From Pseudorasbora parva (Eukaryota; Chordata; Actinopteri; Cypriniformes; Gobionidae), in assembly GCF_024679245.1 (NCBI RefSeq), contig NC_090184.1:17634644-17698643 (forward strand): a DNA stretch of 64,000 nucleotides, written 5' to 3'. Below, one piece after another: positions 48,331-62,785 of the stretch. The first letter of the stretch is position 1. Each line of letters starts with the position of its first letter. The position numbers and the translations under genes were made by a program. Under the pieces are notes generated by a model, which was given only the letters and a program-made list of their open reading frames with translations, did no database searches and had not been told where the DNA came from.

Positions 48331-49539
48331 TTTGCTGGTCAAACTATCAATTACAAAAAATAAAAATCACAAGTAGGCTAACACAATAATGTAAATATAT
48401 ATAATCTTGGGTACTTTTTATTTACAACTTTGAAAAATCACTACAGTGCATTTTCATAAAATGTTTTTTCTCTTTTAATAGAAGCATTTACATTCTAGGA
48501 CGCAACTATAGGACAAATAGCATCAACAAAAGGAAAGTCTGTAGGATAGAAACCAGATGAAAGACAGAGCCAGAAGTCACGCATTCAGAGAGACTTCTAA
48601 GTCAGATGGACAAGGGAAGGTGTTTCTGAAGACAGGGGACATATTTGAAAGAGTAATGGATAGAGAGATTGAACAACTGAAAAGATGACTAGCTGAAGGG
48701 AGTATCGCTTTGACAACTGAGCTTGATGCTTTGTGCTTTTCTCCCCTAACAGAAATTAGCTCGAGGCTTCACGCTGGTGCATCAAACACAAATCTACTGT
48801 TACGAACAATGCAGGCCAAAGGATACGCTCACCAGGCGCTTTCATCTATCCACGACGCTACGGCGGCACACTCACAATAAATCACAGCTGGAGGAACGTA
48901 CACATTCACGCGCACCGCTGAGAACAAACAAGAGTCGCCCCGTTAGCTGCAAAACGTTCACGTATTCCCAAATGCTCACATATACACGGCATGAAAATTA
49001 GGCAAACTTTCAAGTGCTCTGGAATGAGGAGCTCTATTAAAATTGCAACAAGGGTTTTCATCAAATTTCATCAGAAAACTTCATCAGAGGTTTGCCAACA
49101 GATAAACAAGGAACAAATAAGCAATCTACGGTGATCTGACATAGCGAGCGTCAGTTCAAAAACACACGATGAGCTTCATCCTGATTTTTAATACATGACG
49201 ACAATATAAACAGATGCAAAGCAAAGAACAGCTGATTGTAATGCACTGCTGTGCAAACAATGATGTCTTATTTAGATTAGGAATGACCTGGGCAAATTTT
49301 CGCACTTTTTACTCCAGTTAATATGTCACAAAGTGTGGTTATTTATTTAAATTCAGTTTAATTAATCTTGGTTAAAGATAAAGCTTAATTGGGGATGACA
49401 TGTAGGCTATGTAATTTGTTTTTTATTATTTTTTATTAGATTTTTTTACTAAACTCAATCAGATTAAAACAGTTATGAAATGCAAAAAACCATCAAAACC
49501 TGCTAAGGAAAAGCAGTTTCAAATGATTTTTCAGTTACA
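48331..49539. other. Unique sequence, nothing recognised
   Basis: About 1.2 kb without definable elements or coding motifs. Confidence 0.4.
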
Positions 49540-49695
49540 CTTTATTTTTAAGTGTAATAGTTTAGTTATGCATTTAAGAACTGTGTAATAATAATAACCT
49601 AAAGGTACTTACTATAGGGTTAGGGTTAGAATGGGGCTTGGTGAGCATAATCGGGATTAGTTGCATGTAATTATGCATAATTTATAGTACAGAGG
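49540..49695. mobile_element. ACACTTTATTTTTAAGTG MITE fragment
   Basis: ACACTTTATTTTTAAGTGTA, TATAGGGTTAGGGTTAG and TTGCATGTAATTATGCATAA resemble the complete element at 58880-59070; the right end is missing. The GGGTTAGGGTTAG is part of the MITE and not a telomere. Confidence 0.55.
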
Positions 49696-50574
49696 TATGC
49701 AACATTTTTTGAGAAGCCAAACATGTCAGTCTCTGAGTATCCCGATTTATTTAAGCCACAAAATAAGCGTAATGAACTGCGCAAAAAGCATTTCAAAGGT
49801 GTCCAGCGTGTTTTACAATTACCTAAAAATCAAACAGTTCACCCCTCAAACACACGATATCACGTCTGTCAAAAGCTGTCGGTTGGAATATTAGAATTAA
49901 AAACATTGACATAGCACTCTCATGGGTGTCAATCATTTGACTGTGTACTTGCCAGCCAACAAATAAATAATTATTAACGTAGGATCCATCTGTTTTCAAA
50001 TCCACATCATTTGAATACCGCTGTCAAGGTTGGTCTTAGGGTTTGTTATCAGATTTTATGTTTTCATGTCTTATATTTTATAATTCTCAATCAAAATGCT
50101 TCCTGTTTGCCATGTGCTTCCTTTGCTCTCATGCATCTTGTGAATCATTATATTGTGTTCATGAATTCTGGCACTGGTAAGGACAGTAAAGGAAGCTTGC
50201 AGGGACCTAAAAACATCCTCATTGTACAACATCATGAAGAACTGCAGAGCTGATGTCTTTCTGACATCACTTGTAATGCTATTTAAAGTACATTATGATA
50301 AATACTTTGCTTGTTACATATATGTGCAACATTTTAGCCGTAAATTAATTATAAATGTTAGCTAGATTGCATTCATTACCTGTCTAACAATGATTATGCT
50401 GAAAGAGCATTCCTTTTTTTAGGAAATATTATTTTTAATTTGACCTTAAAGTGTCAAGAGATGCATTGTTGACTTTACTGTTAAAAATGCACTTCCAGGA
50501 AAGTGGGTATGGGAAAAAATGGTTGTTATTTCTGTTTGAGTCGGGAGGGGTGTGGTCAGGAACTGCTGAATGTA
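49696..50574. other. Unique sequence, nothing recognised
   Basis: No feature recognised. Confidence 0.35.
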
Positions 50575-50699
50575 ACTAATAAAGTAACTTGTAATCTTAG
50601 TTACTTTTAAAATCAAGTAATCTGTAAAGAAACTAAGTTACTTTTTTAAGGAGTAATCAGTAATTAGATTACTTTTTCAAAGTAACTGTGGAAACACTG
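50575..50699. mobile_element. hAT-type terminus (AAAGTAACTGTGGAAACACTG)
   Basis: Repeated AAGTAACTT and TTACTTTT words end in AAAGTAACTGTGGAAACACTG, the right end of a common fish hAT family. The other end is not located. Confidence 0.5.
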
Positions 50700-51433
50700 A
50701 GCCATGAGAAAGAGAGCGTCTCAGATCTCTCACGAAGGAGCAACGGAAGCATATAAAGAGGAGTGACTATAGTGAAGGATGAGAGAGGACCAGGCCTGGA
50801 CTTTATGTTGTTTTGCTTACGTTTTATTATGAGTGTGTGTTTTTACTTCCATTTTGTTTTATTTCAAGATTAAATTTTGTTGAAAGTTTGCTGGTTCCCA
50901 CCTCCTTCTTCCCATAACAACATACCTTGTTACAGGAACTTTTTAGGAAATGGATGTTTCAGTGCACTTGAAGGAGTCTGCAATTGAGACAGCCCTTAAA
51001 ACGGCCAACTCCGTGACTACCAAGTGCCTTGACTACTGAACTATAAGATAGTCATGTATCGTTCATGAATGATTTGTTCATTTTGAACGAATCTTTAATA
51101 TGACTCGAGAACAACAGGTTTTTTCTGAGAGAGCGATTCGTTCATTTTGTGTTGACCGTGCGATTGGGAATATGTAGAAGGCAATAGAGCCTCTAGCGCT
51201 GGGAGAAATGTAAAACATAGAGTGGACCGCAGTGTACTGTGGCGCTTAAAGAGACTTCCACCATCAGCTCTGTTTCTGTTCAGAAAAGTTTTTTTTTTTA
51301 ACTGTTATGTGTTGGTTGATTGTTTGTATTATTTTATTATTTTTTTTTATTTTTTTATTGTTCCCTTTTCCATTGTAGCACTTTAAAATTCTTCGGAATG
51401 AAAAGTGCTTTATAAATAAAATCTATTATTATT
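50700..51433. other. Unclassified, with GATTCGTTCATTTTGAACGA word
   Basis: TTTGTTCATTTTGAACGAATC at 51070-51095 and CGATTCGTTCATTTTG at 51134 are repeats seen again near 54700-54830 and 5520. Ends could not be defined. An (ATT)n tract follows at 51423-51441. Confidence 0.4.
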
Positions 51434-51699
51434 ATTATTATCAGAGGTGGGTAGTAATGATTACATTTACTTCGTTACATTTACTCGAGTAAATTTTTTG
51501 GGTAACTTGTACTTACTTTACTTTAACTCAAGTACATTTCTTGTGAAAAAGCTGTACTTTTACTTCATTACAATCGGTGGCGTTCCTTGCTACTGCTAAG
51601 GTCTAGTCGCATACAATAGTCCATAAACCGAATCATGTCCTCATACACTGCGAGTAAAGACACAGAAATGTGGAGAGGCCATTAAATACAGTAACTTAC

Positions 51700-52043
51700 A
51701 TACCACAGAGACGGACGTCCTGATGTTGCCGTTTCTCCTGTTCAATTTATTTCTCCCTCAGATTTGATTCTGGATCATTATCTGTATTAGCTGAGATAGC
51801 GATGGGTTTCTCCACGCTTGAGGACGTCACCGCTTTGCACGCTTGTCATTCTTTAGCTCCGCCCACACGATACGCCTCCAGGCGCTTGGTTTTTTCCGGA
51901 AAGACTCGGTACAGCCTATATTTCTTTTATAAATATGATAAAACTAAAGACTTTTCGGAGATATGAAGGATGCAATACTACTCTATAGGTACTCAAGATT
52001 GACATGAGATTGACTGAAACTGAGTGTTTCACCCCCCCTTTAA
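51700..52043 (-). mobile_element. TTAA-type repeat fragment (AGGGGGGGTGAAACACTC end)
   Basis: The right terminus ACTGAGTGTTTCACCCCCCC is followed by TTTAA. TCTCAATCTTGAGTACC-type, ATATCTCCGAAAAGTC and TCGTGTGGGCGGAGCTAAAG words (minus strand) belong to an abundant cyprinid repeat. The left terminus is absent. Confidence 0.6.
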
Positions 52044-52145
52044 TATGTCTTGTTCGCAAGTCTCGCGAAAAGTCTCGGAAAAAAAGTGGGTGCTTCGCGA
52101 GAGGTGAACGCATCACCCGCATATAATTAGCGCGCGTTTAGTCAG

Positions 52146-52355
52146 ATGATGGCCAAAGCAGAGGAAGATCATGAAGGTGTGTGTGTGAGCTATGGGAGGC
52201 AGATCACCTGTTCCCTCTAGTTCATGTTTGCACTCCTAGATGTCAATAAGAATAGTTTTTCTAGCCTACTGTGTGCACCAAAACGTACTGACATCTCAGC
52301 ATACAAGAATTGCAGCTCCAACCTGAAAAAACATGTAGCGGAAAGTGTAACAATG
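52146..52355 (+). pseudogene. hAT transposase BED zinc-finger relic
   Basis: The frame from ATG at 52146 reads MMAKAEEDHEG, meets a stop at 52218, then continues in the same frame as SFSSLLCAPKRTDISAYKNC and SSNLKKHVAES. This is the BED-finger core of hAT transposases (CxLC.PK...ISAYKNSSSNLKKHxxxxH). The first Cys (S in SSLLC) and the second His are lost, so zinc binding is gone. Its location inside a hAT element supports the reading. The catalytic domain was not found downstream. Confidence 0.65.
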
Positions 52356-52559
52356 TTGCTTAAATTTACACTATTAATGGTATAAACACTATTAATGGTA
52401 ATTTGGTAACTATGGGCACTTTTCCCTTATTGTAATACTATTTCACACACTGTTCGAGTGTTTCCAACAATAATGAACACTAGAGGCAGAAAAACAGCAT
52501 TTTTGTATCGCTTTGTTTAACCATAGTCCATGATTTGTAAACAAATACATTTTGGATGT

Positions 52560-52613
52560 TCGTCTTTTCTTACTTATTAAGCTTGCTCGATAGCTCAGCT
52601 GATACAGATTTGT
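52560..52613 (+). repeat. tRNA-like SINE head interrupted by copy D
   Basis: GCTCGATAGCTCAGCTGATACAG resembles a pol III A box and D arm. After the 9-bp-family insertion it resumes at 53141 with CAGATTTGTATTTGCAATG and TTGGGAACGAACCC, where a B-box-like word stands. Confidence 0.45.
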
Positions 52614-53140
52614 TGCCTAGAAATCTAGACACACCCTAGCGGGAGCAAATTTAATCTGCCCGCAAGTGTCGTCTAGCAACTCTCAATACCCTTCTGAGCT
52701 GTATTCCCCTAACTGTTGCCGGGCCAATCACATCGTGTATAGAGTCGGTGGGCGGGGCCATAATGATGACGGCCGAGTTGCGTTTGCGTGCTTCTAGTAA
52801 ACACAGAAACTGGCGAACGGCGGTCTTTCGAATCAGCTTTGACCGCGACTCTGGAAGACTTGGAGTTAAGCTTTTCTCTGAGAAAAGAACAAAGAACGGC
52901 ACTGAAGTCATTCTTAAAAAGGGAAGATGTGTTCTGAGTTTTGCTGACCGGATACAGCGAATGTTTAATCCGTCAACAAGCTCTGTTTCACCTTCGTTGC
53001 TCTGGTTGGTGGTAGCGCTATCCTATCGCGTGCAGAGGGAGTTTGAAAGACAACCGTTTATCCCGCCCCTCGGATTGAGCCCTATCAATGGTGAGTTTCC
53101 AGACCAAACATCTTGATGTGGTTCTGGCTTGTCAGGGTAA
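52614..53140 (+). mobile_element. 9-bp-TSD family, copy D
   Basis: Begins TGCCTAGAAATCTAGACAC and ends GGCTTGTCAGGGTAA. The flanks are CAGATTTGT at 52605-52613 and 53141-53149 (10 bp if a preceding A is counted). It is very similar to copy C along its length, including ATCACATCGTGTATAGAG and GTGCAGAGGGAGTTTGAAAG. A 122-codon frame (52748-53116, plus strand) has no known domain. Confidence 0.88.
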
Positions 53141-53149
53141 CAGATTTGT

Positions 53150-53700
53150 ATTTGCAATGTGAAAAACTTGGGAACGAACCCTGTGAAGAACGATGATAAA
53201 AGAGCTCAAAGACGAGTTCAAAACACAAGCTAAAATTACATGGATACAATTTTATTTGTCACATTTGCTTTTGTTAACAATATCGGGTAGGTTAAGAGCT
53301 CAGTGTGGGTGGACGTTAAAAACCCAACGTAACAAATGCCAGATTCATCTGTTCTGGGGAAAAAATTAAGCTTTTAGCGCCACCCAGTGGACATTTCACT
53401 TTGAAACTGTTGTGATATTTACGTATTGGTACATATTTTGTGGTTTGCAAAACCGTTTCCACAGCTACGTTTTTCCTATGAGACCAGGCTAAAAACGAAA
53501 CAAACATATAGCCTAATTTGACGTCTTGCATTTATACACAAATCTAGATAGACAACAGCCTGAAGTGTATACATACAAATAAAAACGGGTTTGTATTTTA
53601 TTCCTACCTAAAGAATGCATATACTTATAAAAACATAAGAACAAAGTATGTTTTAAAAAGAGCTCTGGTTTGCCCAGCACACCATTAATTTACACTGTTT
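53150..53700. other. Interior of hAT element, unclassified
   Basis: No motif recognised; part of the 51442-54057 element or an old insert in it. Confidence 0.35.
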
Positions 53701-53710
53701 AACCATTGAA

Positions 53711-53850
<140 letters not shown>

Positions 53851-54065
53851 GTCTGAAATTCAGGGTTTTTGCTTCTTATCAATCAGATCGAAAGTAACTA
53901 GTAACTAAGTACTTGAGTAGTTTTTTCATTGAATACTTTTTTACTCTTACTCAAGTAACTATTACGATTGTTACTTTTACTTTTACTTGAGTAAATATTT
54001 CCGTAAATACTTTTACTTTTACTTGAGTACAGATTTTTGCTACTCTACCCACCTCTGATTATTAT

Positions 54066-54255
54066 TAATCTTTTCTATTTCAGAAAAGATAATGACGGAA
54101 CTAACGGCTCAAACCAGAAGTCACGAGAGGTGTAATAATCTTTCTAGGAACAGACATGATTAAATGTGAAGTGACTAAAGAAAGAACGATTTGGATCGGG
54201 AGGTGAGGTGTAATGCCTGCATACATAGCCTGAAGTAAGTTAAGCAATTAATTAC
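54066..54255. other. Spacer, nothing recognised
   Basis: No feature recognised between the two TIR elements. Confidence 0.35.
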
Positions 54256-55998
54256 CCGCGTATACCTGAATATAAGACGAGGTTTTGTGTTCTAAAAATA
54301 GGCTGAAAATGGGGGGGATGAAAATCATTCGCGATATAGACAAAATTTAACGATAACAAGGTCGCGCTGTTGACGTTCCGCAGCCTCTCGAGGAGAAATC
54401 ACAACACATGAGCGCCGCTTACACTGAGAAACTGTGCTAAACATTCAACATGTGCAGTTTTTATATTTAAAACATATGATCCAACATCACACAACCAAGA
54501 GTGTGTTTTCCTGAATACCATTATTACTGAAAATGACACTGATTTCATATGACAGTCCCATATGAACATTAAGTCACTTACATTTTAGATGCAATATTGA
54601 CTGTTTTCTATTTCAGCAGCGAAAATAGATCCAAACAAAGATTATGAGCAACAAAGTTCCAAACAGCAAAACCATAATGCGTCTTACAGCAATAGTGTAC
54701 GTTACTGAATGATTCAGTGTTTGAATGAATCAGTTGAATAAAAAGATTCAATGCCTCAATGCTGAATGAATCAGCCGTTTGAATGAATTGTTTGAATGAA
54801 TGACTCACTCATTAAGACTCAGCTGCTGCTACCTACTGGAGGTTTAGTTTTATGTTTAAACATACTTTCTAAAATTTCTAATTTATCCAAAAATACAAAT
54901 CTTATAACATTATTTAATGCATTTTTTCAGGGTAAATTATTTAATTTGATTTGTAACAGCCCTATAGTGTCTTATTTTAATTGAATGTATAGATCAAATT
55001 TAAGAATATAATATATGGGGTAAAAATGCTCTTTAAAAAAGGTATAAATATCCCAAATATGCAGATTTCCATTTGCCAAAGCTGATTGAACACTGGTGAG
55101 AATATTGCTTCAGAATAAATTATATTTACAACACAAAAAAAAAAAAAAAAAAATCTTTTTTCCAGACAATCAAATTTTTTACTTGGACAAGTGAATGACC
55201 GATTTACTTATCTGAAGGACAAGCACATGAACATGCTAATGAATGGTGTTAAAAAAAATCCAATGAATTATCAGTAGAATTTTCAAATAAAACATTTTCT
55301 GTTGAAAACCAGATTTTGTCCACAAAAATGTATTTTTCCCCCAAAAATAAGTCTCGAAAATGGGGGGTGTCCACACGAAGACGCGGTTAGCTGTGTACGT
55401 ATATATTTTGTATCGTACCAGTTTTTCGTCCACACGGATCCAGCATTTTAGAAGCATAAATCAAATATTTTTTGAAACCGGGTCCCAAAGTGGATACATC
55501 TGAAAACGACAATCTTCCGTTTTCGTGTGTACAGCGAATCCATATATTTTCTCGTCAGCACGGTAAAAGAGTTAAGGGATACAACTACGGGCACCGGGTA
55601 TGCGCACATCAATATCGGGTAATTTACTTACCGTATCTGCATTATTGTAAGGGTATGTTTAGGGTCGGGGTAGGTGTAGGCATTAATAAAACACATCTGT
55701 TAAGTAGCAAATGTATTTATTGTTATTTTATTGTGAGATTTTGCCTCACCTCCGACCATTGCTTTACCCGTTCTAGCCACAACTCTTGTTCTCCATTTTT
55801 AGTGTATTTCTGTGGCAGAATTACAGCGCCACACACTGGCCTGGCATGTAAACTACATCGTTTTTAGTCGGTTTCGCTAATCTCATGTGGACGCAGATAT
55901 TTCTTGAAACAGGGAAAAAAAGATCGGATTGGGAAAGCTCTGGCTTCGTGTGGACGGGGCCTTATATTCAGAGTCATCTTATATTCGGGTATATACGG
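54256..55998. mobile_element. TIR element, CCGTATATACCCGAATATAAG family
   Basis: The left end reads CCGCGTATACCTGAATATAAG and the right end, inverted, CCGTATATACCCGAATATAAG, about 27 bp with few differences. AGGCTGAAAATGGGGGGG follows inside the left end, as in the fragment at 8211-8286. Within it, about 55365-55970 is a second MITE with TGTCCACACGAAG and CGTGTGGACGGGGCC ends. Two unrelated short-frame regions are present; no transposase motif. Target duplication not established. Confidence 0.65.
54690..54830. repeat. GAATGAATCAG tandem-like region
   Basis: TTTGAATGAATCAGTTGAAT, GCTGAATGAATCAGCCGTTT and TTGTTTGAATGAATGACTC follow each other, ending GCTGCTACCTACTGGAGG. The same layout is at 5521-5600 (CTGCCGCCGCCTACTGGCAG). 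Confidence 0.5.
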
Positions 55999-57640
<1,642 letters not shown>

Positions 57641-57677
57641 CCATCCATCCATCCATCCGTCCATCCATCCGTCCATG
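57641..57677. repeat. (CCAT)n short array
   Basis: About nine CCAT or CCGT units. Confidence 0.9.
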
Positions 57678-58879
57678 ACTTTGACTTAAAACCTTACATC
57701 TTCTGTGACAACTAGCCCAGCTCCCTAAACTGATTTGTGTTTTCTGAATTTGTAATGGGTATTTATTCCCCTGCTTTCTGAATATGGGAAGTGGCTGAAT
57801 AAAATAACACGAATGGTTGATTATAACATTCTTTTTTTATATAATACATGGTGATATATCCACATATTTGCATGAAGATCTTAATAAAGTTATTAAACCT
57901 TGTCTCCAAATAATCTCCATGTGCAAACACTGGAACAAACCAATATATCCGTATTCAGAGAAAATCATAAAGAGAAGAAAACCCGCGAGCGCAAACACAC
58001 ACACCTCACAAACACACCCACACACACACACACACACCTCTAATCTTAATAAGTTCTTGGAGCATTTCATCTCAAACATTCACACAAAGCTCTGTGGGAA
58101 ATGAGGTTCTGTAACTTTCTAATGCACTCATCTTTGTGTCTATATTGCATTTCCCAGCTGCCTCAAAACTGACCTACAGAACTGTCACAGGAAAAAAGCT
58201 TTGAATGCGAGTCAAGATTCTGGGAGAGAGAATGCAAGAGTGAGCCAGAGAAAAGACACAAGCAGTGACACAAATGCAAAAGCCTTCCATGTCTTATCTG
58301 GGCCTTCTGAAGATATTTGTGTGTGCACTTGCATATTTACTCTTGCTTTGAGGGTTTGTATTGGCTTGTATTAGTCTTTATGTGCGTATATGCATATGTA
58401 TGTTTTTCCATGCAGGAAGACTGGATTAAAATGACAGCTTGGCGCTTAGTGTGAATATTTGGATTAAGCGTTAAACAATTGTTTATTTACCCTGGGTGAG
58501 ACAAACAAACTCACATACAGCTTTATATAGACACTTCACATTTTCTTCACAAACCTACTGTGCAATTATAAATGTGGCTGGCACTTAGCTGGCCTTGTGT
58601 GTCAGGAAGATACAGTTCTCGTTCTCTCAATGAAACTACACTTGCTTTTCATAGTGGTTCCATTGACTTTTATATTGGTTTTTTTACTGTGCTGATGATA
58701 TGAAATAAACCCAATACTATTATATTATTGAATCATATAGGACTGTTGGCTGGTCCCCACAATGTAGGTGATTAAATATTTCTATAGTTTTTGTGTATTG
58801 ATTAAAAAAAAGAAATGACTAAATCTATGCAAGTCTCTCGTACAGGTCAAACGTTACTATTTGTAATGTTTTTTTAGTC
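57678..58879. other. Unique sequence with minor (CA)n
   Basis: A short compound (CA)n lies at 57994-58037. No gene or repeat end recognised in the rest. Confidence 0.4.
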
Positions 58880-59070
58880 TCGGTGACACTTTATTTTACA
58901 GTGCCCTTGTTACATGTACTTACCATTGTAACAACAGTACATTTTGCATAATTACATGCAACGTACCCTTAACCAAACCCTAATCTTAAGTACATGTTGT
59001 TCATTAATATTACTTAGTACTTAAATATATAATTACACTGCAATGACACCTTAAAATGAAGTGTAACCAA
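58880..59070. mobile_element. MITE with GGTGACACTTTATTTTA ends
   Basis: The left end GGTGACACTTTATTTTACAG and the right end, inverted, GGTTACACTTCATTTTAAGG form about 17-bp inverted repeats. The interior has TACATGTACTTACCATTG and ATTACATGCAACGTACCC. 190 bp, non-coding; relatives at 49540 and 42437. Confidence 0.75.
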
Positions 59071-59084
59071 GGTCTCTTATCATC

Positions 59085-59890
59085 AAGCCTGTATTTATTT
59101 GATCAGAAAATACAGAAAAACTGTAATATTGCAAGAAATTATTACAATTTAAAATAATGTTTTTATTTATTTATTTGAATATAGTTTAAAATATAATTTA
59201 TTTCCGTGATGCAAAGCTGAATTTTCATCAGCCCTTCCTCCAGTCCTCAGTATCACATGATCCTTCAGATAATGCTGATTTATAAATGTGCTTAATATTT
59301 TTTAAAAACTAAAACGTTTTTTTCAGGATTGTTGTATTAATAAAAAGTAATAAAAAGAACAGCATTTATTAAAAATATAAATATTTTATAACAGTTTACA
59401 CGACCGTTTAAAAGTTTGGGGTCAGTATTTATTTTATTTTTTTCTGTTTTATAAAGAAATTATCACTTTTCTTCCTCAAGGATGTGTTAAACTGATTAAA
59501 AAAAGTGATAGTAAAGATTTATATTGTTAGAAAAGAAAGATTTCTAATTTGAATATAGTATGTTCTTTTTATTCATCAGTGACTCCTGAAAAAAATATCA
59601 CAGGTTCCAAAAAAAATAAATAAAATAAAAATAATAATTAAGCAGAACAACTGTTTCCAACATTGACATAATCAGCATATTAAAATGATTTCTGAAATAT
59701 CACTTCACTTCACTTTAGTGACACTGAAGACTGGAGTAATAATGCTAAAAATAACAGTGATTTCACAAGAATAAATTATATTTTAAAGTTTATGAAAATA
59801 CAAAACCATTATTTAAGTTTTAATAATATTACCTTTTTCTGTATTTTTATATAAAATAAATGGAGGCTTGATAAGCATAAGAGATCTCTT
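59085..59890. repeat. Dispersed repeat (CTGTATTTATTTGATCA family), copy 2
   Basis: CAAGCCTGTATTTATTTGATC, GTGATGCAAAGCTGAATTTTC, ATCACATGATCCTTCAG, ACCGTTTAAAAGTTTGGGGTC and GACACTGAAGACTGGAGTAAT occur in order, and some of them again inverted (TCTGAAGGATCATGTGA-type against AGACTGGAGTAATAATG). This is an abundant cyprinid repeat; class not determined. Confidence 0.6.
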
Positions 59891-59960
59891 TTTAAAAAAG
59901 GATTAACCAGGCCACATATTATGGTCTGGGTAGATTAAATGGTAAACAGACAGTCAGTTC

Positions 59961-60118
<158 letters not shown>

Positions 60119-60604
60119 AGGGCCATCAAGCCAAAACTAAGAGCTGCAGAGATGGCGTCCCCTAGCATTAACAAGAGCAGACACAAAAAATCCCGCCTCT
60201 CTAAACTGGAACTGAAAGGAGAGAGAACACTTCAGTCTGAGAGGAAAATAACACTTGCAGGGCATGAGAAACATATATTAGTACTGCTAAAAGGAGAACG
60301 TGAAATACCTATTAGTTCTTAAAAAATCCTGCTCTGGTTTTGCAGGACATAAAATTAAAAGAGCTGCTCCTAATTTACAGTCCTGTATCAAAAAAGACAC
60401 AACAGAGAAGCATTTGCTAATACAGGGCAGTGTGCTCAGACAAGAGCCCAGACAGGTTTTTATGTGATTTGGGAACCAGATGGTCTCTGATACCATGGAT
60501 CAAACCAATACCAACAATAACACAAAATTTGGCACACACCAAGTCAAAACCCATATCTATAGGGGAAAAAAACAAACTTTGTTTCCATGATAACACAACT
60601 GATT
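60119..60604. other. Unique sequence, nothing recognised
   Basis: No feature recognised. Confidence 0.4.
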
Positions 60605-61186
60605 GATTATCATTATACTATGAACGCTTGATTCTGATTGGCTGACGAATGCTCTAAGGTGTGCTATTGTTTTCAGGGAAACGCACGGCTAAAGTTGTCT
60701 TGACTGCATTACAGTTCACTACGCCAAATGATTTAAGTTATTTCAAAAGTTTTCACAGCCGACAACAGCAAAATAACCAAAACAATGACAATGACCAAGC
60801 AAATAAGTGGTGGTGTAAATATGCTCTACACCATATTTACACCACCTGTACTTTTTTGCTTTTACTTTTGGTTAATACATTTAGGCTTCAAAATGAATAC
60901 AAGTTGTGTTCATCTGTGATAATTATCTTGATTGATAAAACGTAAGTATCATCATTTTTTGTTGATCACAGAGCTTGTTTTTTTTTTTTTGCGATAATTC
61001 AAAAGCCGATTGGAACCAGTGTGATGTTAGCTGCCAGCTGTCCTTCAAATTGACGTCATACCTGCATCACTCTATTCGTAATGAATATTCACGAAGTTGG
61101 AATGCTGTTTACAACAAAACAAAACTTGTGCTGAGGGGAAGCGGCAGTCATCAAGAAGTAAGCAGAGAAAAACGGCAAACTGGCTT
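60605..61186. repeat. Old repeat with GATTCTGATTGGCTGA start
   Basis: GCTTGATTCTGATTGGCTGA, CGAATGCTCTAAGGTGTGC and GCACGGCTAAAGTTGTCTTG are words known to me from a fish dispersed element. Ends are uncertain. Confidence 0.4.
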
Positions 61187-61245
61187 TTAAAAAAATGTTA
61201 TACTGTTGTCTGAGGTCAATTAATGATGTTCGTGTGGTTTTTACA
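61187..61245 (+). repeat. Fragment of the Kolobok-like TTAA family left end
   Basis: TATACTGTTGTCTGAGGTCAA, TTAATGATGTTCGTGTGG and TTTTTACATT match 10338-10382 and 46548-46595. It is cut at 61246 by the next TTAA element. Confidence 0.75.
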
Positions 61246-61249
61246 TTAA

Positions 61250-61839
61250 AGGTCCTGTTCTTCGCAGACTTTAGTTAGTGTGAAATGTTGCTGTTAGAGC
61301 ATAAATAATACCTGTAAAATTATAAAGCTCAAAGTTCAATGCCAAGCGAGATATTTTATTTAACAGACATTCCCTTTCAAAGCCTACAGCGAACGGTCGG
61401 TTTGGACTACACCCCTGCACTTCCTGCAGGAATGACATCGCTAGAACCGTTTGTTGACTAACCCTCCACCCACAAGTACACGCAAAATAGGGGGCGTGGT
61501 CTTGTTGCTCTGTCACGTGGAGAAGAGCGCGCATTCAGCGCTTGCATCTCCCCGTTGTGGTAAGAGGCGGGACCTTTCCAGGCAAAGTGCGCTAAGCTGC
61601 TGTCCAATCACAACACGGGAAGCGCTGGCCCAATCAGAACTCGTTACGTGTTTCTGAAGGAGGGACTTCATAGAACAAGGAAATCATCAGGCCGTTTTTA
61701 GGACAGAGGAAACAGCGATGTACCGATAAGTAAATTGTGTGTAAAATACTGTTTTTTTTACACGCAAAACATGAACTCATGTTATATTGCACACTGTAAA
61801 CATAATCAAAGCTTCGAAAACACGCGAAGAACGGGACCT
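61250..61839. mobile_element. TTAA element, AGGTCC(T/C)GTTCTTCGC ends
   Basis: TTAA (61246-61249), AGGTCCTGTTCTTCGCAG at the left; GCGAAGAACGGGACCT and TTAA (61840-61843) at the right. About 16 of 17 terminal bases mirror each other. The 590-bp interior is GC-rich with CACGTGGAGAAGAGCGCG and has no transposase. Confidence 0.85.
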
Positions 61840-61843
61840 TTAA

Positions 61844-62785
61844 ACGTTACAGCTGGACAGTAGAGTACTGATTTAAAAGTCGATTTATTTAGCCAAACAA
61901 AGTAATGTAGAAGCCACTCAAAATAGTCAGTGTCATATTTAATACTCGCACGCTGCAAAATAATCATACTTCAGTTCTCAAAAACGTAGATCTAGACAAC
62001 TAAGGGGATATTATCGTATTGTTGTCTTACTAAGAAACTTTCAATTTAATCCGAAATGGGTTCGACAGTCAATAAGTGGATAAAATCACCACTTACTGCT
62101 TGCAGGAATACGGTTGAAATCGGCCCTTTCTTCAGTATCAGACGCTGAGCGAATCCTGCTATATTGCCCCAGGTTAGAAAGACTCTCCGTGGTGAAATGG
62201 GCCGAGCAAATGAACAACTTTGAATTAAATTGTTACGGTATCTGATTGTAAATAAACATCAACCATGACTGTTGACATTGTTTATCTGTGGGAAGGCTAC
62301 GAAAAGTCCTCACATCCCTTGCACAGCCTGGAACGTGACATTTGTGTCCATGATCTGCCGTTTTCGCTATCCTTGCGTGACGCTTGTTTATCTGCTGAAC
62401 GTTAGCTGTTTAAACATTTTCTGATTAAATTGAAAGTTTCTTAGAGAGACATCATTGTCTAGATGACGCAAGATGCTAGTACAGTAAAAATAGGAAACAC
62501 CAAGTACCATACAAAACTAAATAGTGTGTCTAATGACAAAGGGTAATTTTATTTTATATTACAAAATACAACCGTAGATACGTTACTTACAGATCGTTCA
62601 CTCGATCCTTCTAGCAAATGTCGCGTTTAAACGACAGTCATTTTACAAGGCTATTAATTTTGTAAAAATATAAGTTGTATATTTATATTTTTGAGAACTA
62701 AAGTAACTTAGGCCTATGATGTATTTGCATGCTTGTATTAACATGCAATATCGTTGACGAAAAAAAGACAAGTCTAAAATGTAGG
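61844..62785. repeat. Diffuse inverted repeats, class unknown
   Basis: AAGAAACTTTCAATTTAATC (62032-62051) is mirrored by GATTAAATTGAAAGTTTCTT (62422-62441). ACTTCAGTTCTCAAAAAC (about 61969) is mirrored by TTTTTGAGAACTAAAGTA (about 62687). These nested inverted pairs suggest a large eroded foldback element. No coding sequence. Confidence 0.5.

Noticed and set aside
49610..49640. Interstitial telomere repeat (AGGGTTAGGGTTAG)
   Set aside because: Only two units, and they lie inside a MITE family whose complete copy at 58880 has related words.
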